Positions 17,744-25,235 of a stretch of DNA of 64,000 nt are shown here, one piece after another. Both the position numbers and the translations under genes were made by a program. Location: contig CAXSBC010000008.1 of assembly GCA_964236105.1 (NCBI GenBank), positions 62,001 through 126,000 on the forward strand. Reading direction: 5' to 3'. Position 1 is the first letter of the stretch. Each line of letters starts with the position of its first letter. The notes beneath the pieces are model-generated. The model ran no database searches and was not told where the DNA came from. It was given only the letters and a program-made list of their open reading frames with translations. This DNA is from Lichenicola sp964236105. Lineage in GTDB: Bacteria > Pseudomonadota > Alphaproteobacteria > Acetobacterales > Acetobacteraceae.

Positions 17744-19069
17744 TCAGTCCGCGACAGGTGCCAGCAGGGCCTGCAGGGCGGCCGCGTCGGCCACCACGCG
17801 CGGCACCTTGTTCTGGGCGCCGAGCCTGTCGCGCTGCGCCATCCAGCACGCGAAACGGCCTGGCGGCAGCAGCCGTATGTCCGGATCGCGCAACCCGAAG
17901 CCGTTCGACCGGTGGGCCGCGTAATCCTCGTTCAGCCCTGACAGGGCCGCGTCCAGGGCCCGTCCGAACGCAGTCGCCTCCACCGGGCCGTCCAGCTCGA
18001 TCGCGAACAGGTGGCCGACGCGCCCGTCCTGCTCGTCCGGCGGCACCGGTGCCGCGCTGTATTCGACCACATGGCGTCCGAATGCCCGCGCGGCCTGGCC
18101 CATCGCCTCGTCGAGCTCGGCGCCGATCAGATGCTCGCCCGCCACCGAGAGCGACCAGGCGGTGCGCCCGGTGACCAGCAGCCGGGGCGGCTCGCGCGAG
18201 ACGAGCCGGACCGTGTCGCCGATCACGTAGGACCACAGGCCCGCGTTGGTGGTCAGCACGAGCGCGTACTCCTGCCCCAGCTCGGCGTTCGCGATCCAGC
18301 GCCGGTCGGGGCAGGGGGAACCGAGCTCCGCCGGCCGGACGAACTCGAAGAACAGCCCGCGATCCAGCACCAGCCGCAGCCCCTGGCCGTCGCCGCGATC
18401 GGCGATGGCGATGAAGCCCTCGCTCGCCGCATAGACCTCGCGCGTGAGGGCGGCGCTGCCTTCCAGCCAATGGGCGAAGCGGGACCGGTAGGGGGCGAAG
18501 CCGACGCCGCCATGCACCAGCAGCTCGAGGGCGGGGAACATGTCGCACAGGCGGGCGCCCGGCGGACGCAGTCCCGCCGCGGTCTCGAAGAACAGCAGCA
18601 TCCAGCTTGCGGTTCCGGACATGCTGGTGACCGGCTGTTCGAGCGCCAGCGGCGCCAGCCGCGCCATCTTGCTCCGCCAGTCGGCGAGGCGGGCGAGGCC
18701 GGCCGGCGGCAGCACGCGGCCGCGCGCCCAGATCGGCGTCCTGAAGGCGGCGATGCCGGACAGGTCGCCCGCCCGGACATCCGGCGCCACCCGCTCCAGC
18801 GCCGTGGTGCCGGCAAGGAACACGGCCCGACCGCGGGCCACGCGGCTGTCCGGCCGGGCGACGAAGTGCCAGGCCAGCACGTCGAGCGCGGTGCGGCGGT
18901 TGGCGCGCAGCATGGCGCTGCTGAGCGGAATGCGCTTGGTCGCCGCCTGCGTCGTCCCCGAGGAGTTCGCGAAATAGCGCATGCGCCCGGGCCAGGTGGC
19001 GTCCTCGACCGACGGGAAGCCGGGCTGCCACCAGTCGCGCCAGAACGCCTCGTAGTCGCGCAGCGGCAC
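17744..19069 (-). CDS. GH3 family acyl-amide synthetase
   Basis: At least 441 residues of the GH3 family, relatives of plant enzymes that adenylate a carboxylate and join it to an amino acid. Visible motifs are YFANSSGTT (the ATP-binding P-loop-like segment), FAPYRSRF, EGFIAIADR, the LTTNAGLWSYVIGDTVR block and LSVAGEHLIGAELDEAM. The first usable start in frame is GTG 19069. However, the frame stays open and clearly homologous for 62 more codons upstream (ARTRFGKAHGFGGIDSVEAYQ is a normal GH3 N-terminus) back to about 19255, with no ATG, GTG or TTG there. The true start is therefore probably a non-standard codon (CTG 19255 is a candidate) overlapping the end of the acylase gene. Third gene of a hydrolase-acylase-GH3 operon. 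Confidence 0.85.
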   Translation of the reverse strand: MPLRDYEAFWRDWWQPGFPSVEDATWPGRMRYFANSSGTTQAATKRIPLSSAMLRANRRTALDVLAWHFVARPDSRVARGRAVFLAGTTALERVAPDVRAGDLSGIAAFRTPIWARGRVLPPAGLARLADWRSKMARLAPLALEQPVTSMSGTASWMLLFFETAAGLRPPGARLCDMFPALELLVHGGVGFAPYRSRFAHWLEGSAALTREVYAASEGFIAIADRGDGQGLRLVLDRGLFFEFVRPAELGSPCPDRRWIANAELGQEYALVLTTNAGLWSYVIGDTVRLVSREPPRLLVTGRTAWSLSVAGEHLIGAELDEAMGQAARAFGRHVVEYSAAPVPPDEQDGRVGHLFAIELDGPVEATAFGRALDAALSGLNEDYAAHRSNGFGLRDPDIRLLPPGRFACWMAQRDRLGAQNKVPRVVADAAALQALLAPVAD

Positions 19070-19247
19070 GCGCTGCTGATACGCCTCGACGCTGTCGATG
19101 CCGCCAAACCCGTGCGCCTTGCCGAAGCGGGTCCGCGCCGCGCGCGCGATCAGCCGGGACAGCGTGCGGCGCTGCGCCGCGGCTGCGTCCTGGCGCGCCA
19201 GCGCCGCCCGGCGCCGCCAGGCCCACAGCTTCAGCGCGGCAGTCGGA

Positions 19248-21428
19248 TCAGGCAGGATGAACCACCGTCACATGCGGCCACTGCCGCGCCGTCTCCACCC
19301 GCAGCGGCAGGGCTATGGTCTGCCCGGCCCGCCACAGCGGCACCTGGTCCACGAAGCTGTCGCTGCCGAGCCAGCCATCCTGGCCGCCGAGCAGCACGAC
19401 CCGGTTCGCGTCCGGGTCCGCCATGTCGGCCAGGAAGCGCGCCGAGGCGCCGTAGGTGACGCCGTGCCTGCCGCGCACCGGACCGTGGCCGGTCTTGTTC
19501 AGCGTGTCGTTGCCGCCGGGCGACCCATAGGCGCCGAACCGGTATCGCCGGCCGAGCAGCGGCACCACGGCGAGATAATGCCGCAGCCGCATCCGGTGCA
19601 GCGCGCCCCAGCGCCCCTGGCGGCGCAGCACGCGTGCCGCCTTGTTCATCGCCGCCATCGCCAGCGGACCGAGCACGGCATCGTCGAGGGCCAGCACCTG
19701 CTGCGCCAGCAGCCGTCGCCCGGTCCAGACCGCTGCCAGCGGACGCAGGGTCGCCTGTCCGGGCAGGCGGTCCGCCAGCCCGGCCATCAGCGTCTCGAAC
19801 AGCACCGCACCCTCCGACATGGCGTCGTAGCCGCCGTCCCAGCCGAGCAGGCGATCGCGCACCGGATGGTCCGGCAGGCGCCGGGCGATCGCCCGCACAA
19901 TGTCGGTCCGTCCCTCCGTGTCGGTCTGCGTGCGCGCCAGATCATCGAGATCGAGGGGCGCGGTTCCGCCCAGCATCGCGCGCAGCCGCTCGACCCGATC
20001 GTCAGGCGAGAAGAAGAAGCCGGCCGGCGCGGGGCCCGCCGGCGGCGCGTCGTTCGCCGATGCGACCACGCCCGAAGGTGGATCGCGCCGGTCTGGAAAC
20101 TCCGGCGTGCGAACCAGATCGTTCCAGGCGACGGCCGCCTCGGGCGGCTGGATGATGTCCGTGGGCGGCGTCACGGACCGGCGCGGCACCGCCAGGGCCT
20201 GCAGATGGCCGATCCGGCCGCCGGCGGTCGCGTGCAGCATGTTCTGCCCCGGGATGGCGAAGCCGGCCAGCGCCCGGGAGAAGGCGTCGCCGCTGTCGGC
20301 GTGCATCACGTCCAGCATGGCGCCGAGCTCGTCCGACGGCGCATGGCCGACCCAGCGCAGGGCGAGCGGCGTCGGGTGGCGCAGCATCATGCCGTCGCTG
20401 ACGATCGGGCCGTGGCGGCTGCGGCGCAGCGTCAGCCTGCGGATGCCGGCGCCGCGCACGCGCAGGCTGACGATCCGCTCCTCGAGCGCCTCGCCGGACA
20501 CGTCGATCAGGTCGGAAGCGGCGGCATGCAGGCTGGTGCCGCCCCAGGCGATGTGCCGGTTGCGGCCGATCGCGACGATCGGGAAGCCGGCCGGCATCAG
20601 CCCGACCACGTTGAGCGTCGGCGCGTGCAGGCCGACCGCGAGCCAGACGTTCGGCAGCGCCACCGACAGGTGCGGGTCGGCGGCCAGCATCGCGCCGCCG
20701 CTGCTGCTGCGCCATCCGGCCACGGCGGCGGCGTTGCTGCCGGCGCGGGCCAGCGATCCGGCCAGGATGCTGTCCGGGTTCGGCATGCCGCCTGCCAGCA
20801 GGCGAGGCCAGAGACTGCGCCAAGCCTCGGCATCGAGCCCGGCCCTGGCCCGAAGCAGCCGTCCATAGACGGCCCAGCTCACGTCGGCGCCGGCAAGCCG
20901 GACGTTGGTGACGAGATCGGCGACGGTCCAGGGCTCGCGGCCGATCCCGAGCAGGCGCATCTCCTCGGGCAGCGTCGGCAGGTGATGCAGGACGTGGTTG
21001 ACGCCGCGCACGAAGCCTTCCGCCCAGGCGCGGGTCGCGGGCGACAGCGCGTCGATGATCGCGGGCACGGCGCGATCCAGCTCCAGCAGGCGCAGGGCGC
21101 GGTCGGGCTCCACCCCGAGCGGCCCGATCAGCTCCGACAGCCGGCCCTGTGCGGCGCGACGCATGATCTCCATCTGCGCCAGCCGCAGATGCGCATGCAC
21201 CATGCCGAGGCCGACCGCGAGGTCGCCTTCGTTCTCGGCCTCGATGAACGGGATCTGGTGCTCGTTCCAGTGGATGCGCAGCGTCGCCCTGACCGGCGCC
21301 GTCGCCGGGAGCGCTGCCAGGCGCTGGACGAGGGTGCGCCTCGGCCGCGGGATCAGCATCCCGCGTGCGCCGATCCCGGCGGCGATCGCGGCGCCGAGCA
21401 GACGGTCGCGGATCATGGCCTCGGTCAT
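19248..21428 (-). CDS. Penicillin acylase family (Ntn) amide hydrolase
   Basis: 726 residues, a typical precursor length for the penicillin/AHL acylase family of N-terminal nucleophile hydrolases. After autoproteolysis before Ser231 (in ARAGSNAAAV) the alpha and beta chains would separate. The beta chain has GGAMLAADPHL, LPNVWLAVGLH, PAGFPIVAIGRNRHIAWG and the late NDTLNKTGHG. Members cleave amide bonds of acylated small molecules (beta-lactams, acyl-homoserine lactones). An N-terminal hydrophobic stretch LLGAAIAAGIG is too weak to call a signal peptide. The gene follows the exported hydrolase gene by 18 bases and its 3' end overlaps the presumed start of GH3. An amide-cleaving enzyme coupled to an amide-forming one suggests a shared substrate class; that is inference. 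Confidence 0.85.
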   Translation of the reverse strand: MTEAMIRDRLLGAAIAAGIGARGMLIPRPRRTLVQRLAALPATAPVRATLRIHWNEHQIPFIEAENEGDLAVGLGMVHAHLRLAQMEIMRRAAQGRLSELIGPLGVEPDRALRLLELDRAVPAIIDALSPATRAWAEGFVRGVNHVLHHLPTLPEEMRLLGIGREPWTVADLVTNVRLAGADVSWAVYGRLLRARAGLDAEAWRSLWPRLLAGGMPNPDSILAGSLARAGSNAAAVAGWRSSSGGAMLAADPHLSVALPNVWLAVGLHAPTLNVVGLMPAGFPIVAIGRNRHIAWGGTSLHAAASDLIDVSGEALEERIVSLRVRGAGIRRLTLRRSRHGPIVSDGMMLRHPTPLALRWVGHAPSDELGAMLDVMHADSGDAFSRALAGFAIPGQNMLHATAGGRIGHLQALAVPRRSVTPPTDIIQPPEAAVAWNDLVRTPEFPDRRDPPSGVVASANDAPPAGPAPAGFFFSPDDRVERLRAMLGGTAPLDLDDLARTQTDTEGRTDIVRAIARRLPDHPVRDRLLGWDGGYDAMSEGAVLFETLMAGLADRLPGQATLRPLAAVWTGRRLLAQQVLALDDAVLGPLAMAAMNKAARVLRRQGRWGALHRMRLRHYLAVVPLLGRRYRFGAYGSPGGNDTLNKTGHGPVRGRHGVTYGASARFLADMADPDANRVVLLGGQDGWLGSDSFVDQVPLWRAGQTIALPLRVETARQWPHVTVVHPA

Positions 21429-21446
21429 GGCAGGACCATGGCGCCG

Positions 21447-22508
21447 TCAGCCGTGCGCCGCGCCGGGACGGTCGAACGCCGCCGACAGGAACCGCAGCAG
21501 ATCGTGGTTGGACCGGTCGACCACCGCCTCGTCGCGCCCGATCGGCCAGGGGCGGCTGCCGGTGCAGAGGGCGAGCACGGCGCCGCGCATGAGCGGGTCG
21601 CTCATGGCGATCCCGGTGCCGGCGTCATGGACGATGCCGTACCGGTCGACCCTGAAGTCGCAGTCGGCGAGATGGCGGCCGATCAGCCGTGGCGCCATCT
21701 CGCCGTCCCACTGATGCACCGCGCGGGGATAGTCGATGACGGTGACCGCACTTCCGCCCTGCCGCAGGTCGGTGGCGATCTGCGCGCAGCGGTCCGGATG
21801 GATGAGCTGGTCCTGGCCGCCATAGAGCATCAGCAGCGGCGCGCCGGTGGTCCGGCTGTCGGCGAAGCGGGCGACGCAGGGGGCGTAGTAGGCGACATGG
21901 GCGACGAAGCGCGGACCGCCCGGCGCCACCCGGTCGGCGACCGCGTGGTAGAGCGCGTAGGTGGTCGCCATCCCGCCATAGGAGAAGCCCATCAGGGCGA
22001 CGTGCGCGGCATCGATGTCGGTGCGGGCCGACAGCGCCTGCAGCCCGGCATAGGCGTCGGCATCGAACATCGTTTCGGTGATGTGCAGGGCGCGGCCGAT
22101 GAACGAGGTCGCGAGATCGGGGCGCGACGCGTAGGTCTCCACGACGAGAACCGCAACCCCGAGCTCGGCGAGCGGCAGCCCGTAGCGATAGCCGCGCTCC
22201 TGGTAGTTGCCCACCGAGCCGTGCAGCAGCACCACCGCCGGCACCTTGTGGCGAGCCGACGCGCCAGGCGGCAGATACAGCATGGCGCGGACGCGGCGCG
22301 CCGGGGCCCTGCCGAGATCGGACGGCATGAACGGATCGCTGCTCGCCAGCTCGATCTCGACCGGTGCCACGTCGCGCACCGCCCCGGCATCCGGCCATGG
22401 CGCGTCCAGCCCCCCCGCCGCCCGGGCCGGCCGGTGCAGGGCCAGCAGGACGATCAGGACCGCGCGAAGCCCGCCCGGGAGACGATGCGCGCGCCGGCTC
22501 GATGTCAT
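21447..22508 (-). CDS. Exported dienelactone-hydrolase-like alpha/beta hydrolase
   Basis: 353 residues when started at ATG 22508. A signal peptide is clear (basic RRAHRL, core AVLIVLLAL, cleavage near ARA-AGG at residue 30), which rules out the longer upstream frame. The alpha/beta hydrolase fold shows LLHGSVG (oxyanion hole), nucleophile Ser176 in GFSYGG, Asp233 in YGGQDQ and His265 in AVHQWDG. Probably a periplasmic esterase, lactonase or amidase. It is the first gene of the operon with the acylase-like and GH3 genes (18-base gap), so it may process the same molecule outside the cytoplasmic membrane. The substrate is unknown. Confidence 0.85.
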   Translation of the reverse strand: MTSSRRAHRLPGGLRAVLIVLLALHRPARAAGGLDAPWPDAGAVRDVAPVEIELASSDPFMPSDLGRAPARRVRAMLYLPPGASARHKVPAVVLLHGSVGNYQERGYRYGLPLAELGVAVLVVETYASRPDLATSFIGRALHITETMFDADAYAGLQALSARTDIDAAHVALMGFSYGGMATTYALYHAVADRVAPGGPRFVAHVAYYAPCVARFADSRTTGAPLLMLYGGQDQLIHPDRCAQIATDLRQGGSAVTVIDYPRAVHQWDGEMAPRLIGRHLADCDFRVDRYGIVHDAGTGIAMSDPLMRGAVLALCTGSRPWPIGRDEAVVDRSNHDLLRFLSAAFDRPGAAHG

Positions 22509-22845
22509 GGCCGGGTCCCAGGCCGGCCCGGCCCGGCGGCCTTGCCGCGAGCAGGTGCGGTCCTCGACGGCTGGCGATGGGCAGCAGCCCTCGCCCGGCC
22601 CGTCGCTGTCCGGACGTCTCATGGCATCGGGACTGCCGGCCGAATACGGTGATGGCGACACTCTGCACCGGGTCATGACGATCCTCCTCGCGCGGGCCGA
22701 TGGGAAGGCGCTGCGGCGGAGCGAGGCAACCCACTTCGCTGTGAGGCACAGGCCGCGCGGCCGTCCCTGGTGCAATGTCGTTGCGGTTGCTAAACCCGAT
22801 CAAGTCCTGACGGCTGACGAGCAGGACGCCCGGAGGCCTGCCGAC
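22509..22845. other. Divergent intergenic region
   Basis: About 340 bases between the exported hydrolase gene and the F5/8C-domain gene. Frames are open on both strands through most of it (no stops), but translations look random and no ribosome site supports a longer start on either side. No clear promoter elements seen. Confidence 0.4.
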
Positions 22846-24387
22846 GTGCCAGACGATCCGACATCCGGTCCTGCGCAGGCGGCCCGCGAGCATGACGGCG
22901 TGCGCAATGTCATTGCGATCCGGACCCATTACATGACCGCCGATCTGCTCGATCTGGCGAGGGAGCTGGCTGCGGACGACCTCTACGAGGTGATCTTCGC
23001 GGTGGACGAGCGGAACGCCACCCTGGACACCGCCGAGTTCGCGAAGCTGTCGCTGACCGTGAAGGTCATCACCGAGTTCGGCCTGTACGTCCAGGACCAC
23101 ATGTTCATGTGGGGCTTCGGCGACTACATCTTCTACCTGCTCCGGGAGATGCGTCCGGAGGCGCCGTATCTGTGGCTGGTGGAGAACGACGTCCTCATCA
23201 ACTACGGCGACAGGCGGACGCCGTTCCGGACGCTCGATGCCATGAGCCAGCACGACCTGCTGGGAACCTTCGTGGAAAAGGCGAGCCCGGGCTGGTTCTG
23301 GAGCCAGAGCGTCGAGGGCCTGTTCGGAGACGTCTATAGCTGCTTCTTCCCGATGATCCGGCTCTCGGCACCGGCGGCCGACTATCTGCTCCAGGTGCGG
23401 CGCGAGCAGAGCCCGCTCTATGACAGGATCGAGCGCTTCCAGGGCAGGCCGCTGCCGAACGACGAGGCGCTGGTGCCGTCGGCGCTGGTGCATGGCGGCT
23501 TCCGGATCGGCGACATCAACCAGGCCGGGCGTCTCTACACGCGCGAGACCTTCGGCTTCTACACGCTGTTCAACCGATACGTCCCGCAGCAGCCGGACGA
23601 CCTGCTCTATCATTCGGCGATGAGCGGCACGGCCTACGCCGGAAAGGTGGTCCGCCATCCCGGCACCGATTGCGCCAGGATGCTGGAGGCGGTCTCGCGC
23701 GATCCGGATCTGTCTCTCGACATGATCGCCGACCATTTCTTTCAGCACCTGCAGACCGAGCTGGTTCCGCTGGCCGACAGTCCCGACCGGGTGCTGGCGT
23801 CGGATTCGATCGTCTCGGCCATCCTCGCCTACTCCACGGCGCCCGCGGTTCTCGATGGCGTCGCCGGAGCCCTGGCGCGCAGCCTGAAGCCGCAATGCCT
23901 CGACCGGCTCAAGCGGCAGCACCGGAGCCATTTCGGCGACAGGCCCGGTCCGTTCCCCAACATCGCGCTGGGCAGGCCGGCCAGCCAGAGCTCGACCTGC
24001 GTCTGGTCGCATCATCAGGATGCCCGCCTCGATGCGGCCGCGGCCAACAACGGCAGGCTCGATGTCGAGTTCGGCTGCCACACCGACAGCGAGGACGGTC
24101 CCTGGTGGCGCGTCGACCTCGAGGCACCGAGCCTCGTGCATGGCATCCGCATCCAGAACAGGCGCCAGTTCGAAGGCCGCCTGAACGGGTTCCAGATCCA
24201 GTCGTCGACGGATGACGTCACCTGGACGGTGATCCACGCCCAGGCGGCGGACAAGGCGGCCGGCCTGCTGATCCGGATCGACATGCCAGGACCGGTACTG
24301 GCCCGCTATCTCCGCCTGCTCGTGCCGGGCCGGACCATTCTGCATATCGTCGAGTTCGAGGCCTACGGGCATCCGGTCGGGCACTGA
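22846..24387 (+). CDS. Glycosyltransferase-like protein with C-terminal F5/8 type C domain
   Basis: 513 residues. The N-terminal ~370 residues resemble a GT-A-like fold (VRNVIAIRTHYM, VIFAVDERN, then LWLVENDVLINYGD with an acidic patch that could bind metal and donor sugar, and PLPNDEALVPSAL), but I cannot place the family. The C-terminal ~140 residues are a discoidin / F5/8 type C carbohydrate-binding domain: NIALGRPASQSSTC, WWRVDLEAPSLVHGIRI, FQIQSSTDDVTWTVI. A lectin-like tail on a cytoplasmic glycosyltransferase is uncommon in bacteria. No signal peptide. GTG 22846 is chosen because GGAGG precedes it by nine bases; ATG 22675 and GTG 22741 are in-frame alternatives. trmO follows after 30 bases, so the two may share a transcript. 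Confidence 0.65.
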   Translation: MPDDPTSGPAQAAREHDGVRNVIAIRTHYMTADLLDLARELAADDLYEVIFAVDERNATLDTAEFAKLSLTVKVITEFGLYVQDHMFMWGFGDYIFYLLREMRPEAPYLWLVENDVLINYGDRRTPFRTLDAMSQHDLLGTFVEKASPGWFWSQSVEGLFGDVYSCFFPMIRLSAPAADYLLQVRREQSPLYDRIERFQGRPLPNDEALVPSALVHGGFRIGDINQAGRLYTRETFGFYTLFNRYVPQQPDDLLYHSAMSGTAYAGKVVRHPGTDCARMLEAVSRDPDLSLDMIADHFFQHLQTELVPLADSPDRVLASDSIVSAILAYSTAPAVLDGVAGALARSLKPQCLDRLKRQHRSHFGDRPGPFPNIALGRPASQSSTCVWSHHQDARLDAAAANNGRLDVEFGCHTDSEDGPWWRVDLEAPSLVHGIRIQNRRQFEGRLNGFQIQSSTDDVTWTVIHAQAADKAAGLLIRIDMPGPVLARYLRLLVPGRTILHIVEFEAYGHPVGH

Positions 24388-24417
24388 CCGGACGGGTGCT
24401 GCAGGAGGCCGCATACG

Positions 24418-24882
24418 ATGATCGAGGTGAGCGCGATCGGTCACGTCAAAGGCGGCAGGGTCCTGCCGGAGGATGATGGCTGGGGCGCCAGCCGGGCGCT
24501 GATCGAACTGGATGCCAGCCGCTTCACGCCCGCCGCCCTTGCCGGACTGGACAGCTTCAGCCACGTCGAGATCGTCTTCGTGTTCGACCGGCTGGCCGAT
24601 GACGGGATCGTCTGCGAGGCGCGTCATCCGCGCGGCCGGACGGACTGGCCCAGGGTGGGGATCTTCGCGCAGCGGGGCAGGAACCGGCCGAACCGGCTGG
24701 GGGTCAGCGTCTGCCGCCTCGTCGCCGCGGCCGGCCTGCGTCTGGAGGTCGAAGGGCTGGACGCGATCGACGGCACGCCGATCCTGGACATCAAGCCCGT
24801 CATGACCGGCTTCCTCCCGCGCGGGAACGTGCGCGAGCCCGGCTGGGCGGTGGAGATCATGGCAGACTACTGGACGAGCTGA
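24418..24882 (+). CDS. trmO: tRNA (N6-threonylcarbamoyladenosine37-N6)-methyltransferase
   Basis: 154 residues, the TsaA/TrmO family. TrmO uses SAM to methylate t6A37 in threonine tRNAs, producing m6t6A next to the anticodon. Diagnostic stretches are AIGHVKGG, LDSFSHVEIVFVF, PRVGIFAQRGRNRPNRLGVS and GLDAIDGTPILDIKP. The length matches the catalytic core without the C-terminal extension of the E. coli protein. AGGAGG lies eight bases before ATG 24418. A perfect 9-bp hairpin covers the stop codon. It sits alone among envelope genes and probably reads from the transcript of the upstream gene. Confidence 0.92.
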   Translation: MIEVSAIGHVKGGRVLPEDDGWGASRALIELDASRFTPAALAGLDSFSHVEIVFVFDRLADDGIVCEARHPRGRTDWPRVGIFAQRGRNRPNRLGVSVCRLVAAAGLRLEVEGLDAIDGTPILDIKPVMTGFLPRGNVREPGWAVEIMADYWTS

Positions 24883-24901
24883 GGCCGCAGCAGGCCTCAG
24901 C
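24878..24901 (+). terminator. Perfect hairpin at the trmO stop codon
   Basis: GCTGAGGCC, loop GCAGCA, GGCCTCAGC: nine uninterrupted base pairs with the TGA stop inside the left arm. No T tract follows, so it may end transcription weakly or protect the 3' end. Confidence 0.45.
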
Positions 24902-25235
24902 GCCGATCCAGCCGCCGGCGGCGGGCGTGCGCCCGTCCTGCCGAAGCTGGACGCACCAGGGCAGAAGACCTACTCAGGAAGCGGATGCAACCGGTCGCCG
25001 GAACATCCGCCGGCCCGATCGGATAGGCGCGACCGGACCGAAACCGCGCAGCGACGATGCGGGCCTGGGTGTTGAGGGATTGCGGCCGCCGCGGCCCGGC
25101 GGGTGAACTTCTTGTGGCACCCCAGGCTTAGAATCCAGGCATCATCGTCCAGACATACGGTACTATCCCGAAGACAGACGGCCATGAGTGTGCGGTTGCG
25201 AGCCCATGGTGCCAATCATCCGGAGCCTGGTCCTT
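24902..25235 (+). other. Leader region of the AsmA-like gene
   Basis: About 335 bases with no gene. The stretch 25100-25190 is AT-richer and probably contains the promoter; TACTAT near 25160 is a possible -10 without a good -35. Confidence 0.35.

Noticed and set aside
19098..22652. Long plus-strand frame across the acylase and exported hydrolase genes
   Set aside because: Spans two well-supported minus-strand genes and their boundary; composition typical of shadow frames.
25115..25130. TGGCAC...GC resembling a sigma-54 promoter before the asmA-like gene
   Set aside because: The spacing between the -24 and -12 elements is two bases too short.
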